Of a DNA stretch of 64,000 bases, positions 62,642 through 64,000 are shown in pieces. The notes beneath the pieces were generated by a model, which saw nothing but the letters and a program-made list of their open reading frames with translations, ran no database searches and was not told the origin of the DNA. Numbering within the stretch: the stretch's first letter is position 1; every line of letters begins with the position of its first letter. The position numbers and the translations under genes were made by a program. The stretch is taken from contig CP070774.1 of the NCBI GenBank assembly GCA_020346125.1, positions 1,208,094-1,272,093 on the forward strand. Direction: 5' to 3'. The stretch comes from Syntrophobacterales bacterium (GTDB taxonomy: Bacteria; Desulfobacterota; BSN033; WVXP01; G020346125).

Positions 62642-64000
62642 TCAGAATAGCCTTCTTCTCTCGTTGGAGGAAAGGATCCTCAGGGACTCCCGATATTTTG
62701 CAACAGTTCTCCTGGCGATATTGATATTGTATCCCCTCAGGACCTTGACGATCTTTTCATCGCTAAAGGGATTCCTCGGGTTCTCCCTGGCGATGATCTC
62801 TCTAATCAAATGCTTAACGCTCTCGGAGGCGAAATCCTCCCCGCGAATGGAACTGATACTGTTGTTGAAAAAGAACTTAAGCTCGAATATCCCCTGAGGG
62901 GTATGAACATATTTATTGTTCGTGGCCCGACTGATGGTTGACTCATGCATCTGAATATCTTCGGCAACATCCCTCAAGACGAGGGGTTTCAAATAATTCA
63001 CCCCCTTATCCAAGAATTCCCCTTGAAATTTGACAATGCTCTCGGTCACTTTATAGATGGTTTTCTGTCTCTGATAGATGCTCTTAATCAGCCAAACAGC
63101 CGACTTCAGCTTATCCTGTATGTATTTTCGATCTCCCTCCTTGGTGTTAGACTGGTTGGAGAGGACATTTCGGTAGAGGGCGTTAATCTTCAGCCTCGGA
63201 ATTTCATCCTCGTTGAGGGTAATCACGTAATCCCCTTCGATCTTATAGATGAAGACATCGGGAATGATGGTTTGGGCCTCATCGGCCGTAAAGGCCCTTC
63301 CCGGTTTCGGCTCTAAATCGGAGATCAATTTGACCGACTCCATCACTCGAGCCAGGGAAATACCCAGTTTCTTCCCGATATGCTGAAAATTTCTATTCTT
63401 GAGATAAGGCAAATAGTGGCTCACAATCTGCTCGGCGATCGGATCTCTTTCATCCAGGTCCCTGACCTGGAGAAGCAAACACTCCTTGAGGTCTTTGGCA
63501 CCCACCCCAACGGGATCGAATTGTTGAATCCCCTTCAGGACTTCCTCCACACGCCGGTCATCGGTTCCCATCTCCCGGGCAACTTCGTCGGCGGTAACCT
63601 TCAAATATCCATCCTCATCGATGTTTCCGATGATCCATCGGCCAATCCGTTGCTCCTCCTCGGTTAAGTCAGAAAGCCGCAGTTGCCACATAAGGTGATC
63701 CACCAAAGTTGTCTTCTTGAAAATGAAATTCTCGAAGGAGGGCTTTTCCTCGGTATTCAAAGAGCCTCGGTAGGAAGCCAAGTTGTAATTCTCCACATAG
63801 CTCTCCCAGTCGAAATCATCGCTCCCTTCTCCCTCGCCTTTTACCTCGGGGGTCTTCTCCTTCTGCACCAAATCCTCGGGCTGGTGATCTCGCTTTGCCT
63901 CATCCTCCTCGCCCAATTCGCTCACTTCCAACAAGGGATTCTCTTTGATCTCGTTCTGGATCAAGTCCACCAACTCCACCCTGGTGAGCTGGAGCAATTT
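62642..64000 (-). CDS. rpoN: RNA polymerase sigma-54 factor, 5' end outside window
   Basis: At least 452 residues; the gene runs off the right edge, since the frame is open to 64000 and the first readable residues KLLQLTRVELVDLIQNEIKENPLLE already lie inside region I, so only some 20-30 residues are missing. The central core-binding region contains KPGRAFTADEAQTIIPDV and the DNA-binding part HESTISRATNNKYVHTPQG, ending in the RpoN box ARRTVAKYRE. Sigma-54 promoters need enhancer-binding activators; none is encoded in this window. Confidence 0.95.
   Translation of the reverse strand, partial: KLLQLTRVELVDLIQNEIKENPLLEVSELGEEDEAKRDHQPEDLVQKEKTPEVKGEGEGSDDFDWESYVENYNLASYRGSLNTEEKPSFENFIFKKTTLVDHLMWQLRLSDLTEEEQRIGRWIIGNIDEDGYLKVTADEVAREMGTDDRRVEEVLKGIQQFDPVGVGAKDLKECLLLQVRDLDERDPIAEQIVSHYLPYLKNRNFQHIGKKLGISLARVMESVKLISDLEPKPGRAFTADEAQTIIPDVFIYKIEGDYVITLNEDEIPRLKINALYRNVLSNQSNTKEGDRKYIQDKLKSAVWLIKSIYQRQKTIYKVTESIVKFQGEFLDKGVNYLKPLVLRDVAEDIQMHESTISRATNNKYVHTPQGIFELKFFFNNSISSIRGEDFASESVKHLIREIIARENPRNPFSDEKIVKVLRGYNINIARRTVAKYRESLRILSSNERRRLF

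Overview
The window reads as a piece of bacterial chromosome, most likely from the Desulfobacterota (former Deltaproteobacteria) or a close lineage. The basis is gene order: rpoN-hpf-ptsN-hprK-rapZ-EIIA-ptsH-ptsI at the right end, ispE-spoVG-prs-rplY-pth in the middle, a Kdo (LPS) cluster implying an outer membrane, SelB, a membrane pyrophosphatase, and intergenic repeats of types I associate with that group. No rRNA, tRNA, CRISPR array, prophage or insertion sequence was recognised. Most genes are housekeeping and lie in short operons, the majority on the minus strand.

Layout. 0-8 kb (minus): rimP, a nucleoside phosphorylase, an IHF-beta-like protein, a HIT protein, an HNH endonuclease, selB, HU, and a radical SAM/HD pair. 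8.5-12 kb: threonine aldolase (+), a rhomboid protease with a DnaJ-like C-terminal domain (-), cutA and an apparently nonsense-truncated flavodoxin (+). 12-20 kb (minus): gatC-gatA, valS, a degenerate receiver protein with a very long acidic tail, and dGTPase. 20-26 kb: CCA-adding enzyme, galE-pyrE, a small conserved protein and a diadenylate cyclase (+), with ychF on the minus strand. 26-34 kb (minus): membrane pyrophosphatase, ispE-spoVG-prs-rplY-pth, a lipoprotein, ferredoxin, NifU-like protein, trxB. 35-41 kb (+): ndk, a methylthioadenosine-salvage-like operon (phosphorylase, deaminase), Mut7-C, rsmD, coaD and a double HAD phosphatase. 41-46 kb (minus): NAL1-like protease, purC, ABC-class ATPase, HD protein. 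46-49 kb (+): a P-loop kinase and an APH-like kinase, then ispG. 49-53 kb (minus): a phosphatidyltransferase and the Kdo operon. 53.5-64 kb: cysQ-like phosphatase (+), then ahcY, metK and the regulatory PTS/rpoN block (minus), cut by the right window edge inside rpoN.

The most interesting locus is the Kdo operon kdsB-kdsA-X-kdsC (49.9-53.1 kb). Gene X stands where the arabinose-5-phosphate isomerase gene kdsD/kpsF usually stands. It keeps a KdsD-like C-terminal CBS pair, but its catalytic domain is a transaldolase/fructose-6-phosphate-aldolase barrel with the Schiff-base lysine present. This suggests a different source of arabinose 5-phosphate, or a regulated aldolase, for LPS synthesis.

The second theme is the intergenic DNA. 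Many gaps hold dispersed repeats: pyrimidine-rich tracts with a 7-nt period (always pyrimidine-rich on the + strand here, with one 75-bp block identical at two loci), CGTG hexamer arrays, an inverted pair of octamer arrays, a ~135-bp GAGCTCTGAGCG family, and a nested MITE-like element. All coordinates, starts and motif calls come from reading the sequence by eye; family names rest on remembered family features, not on searches.
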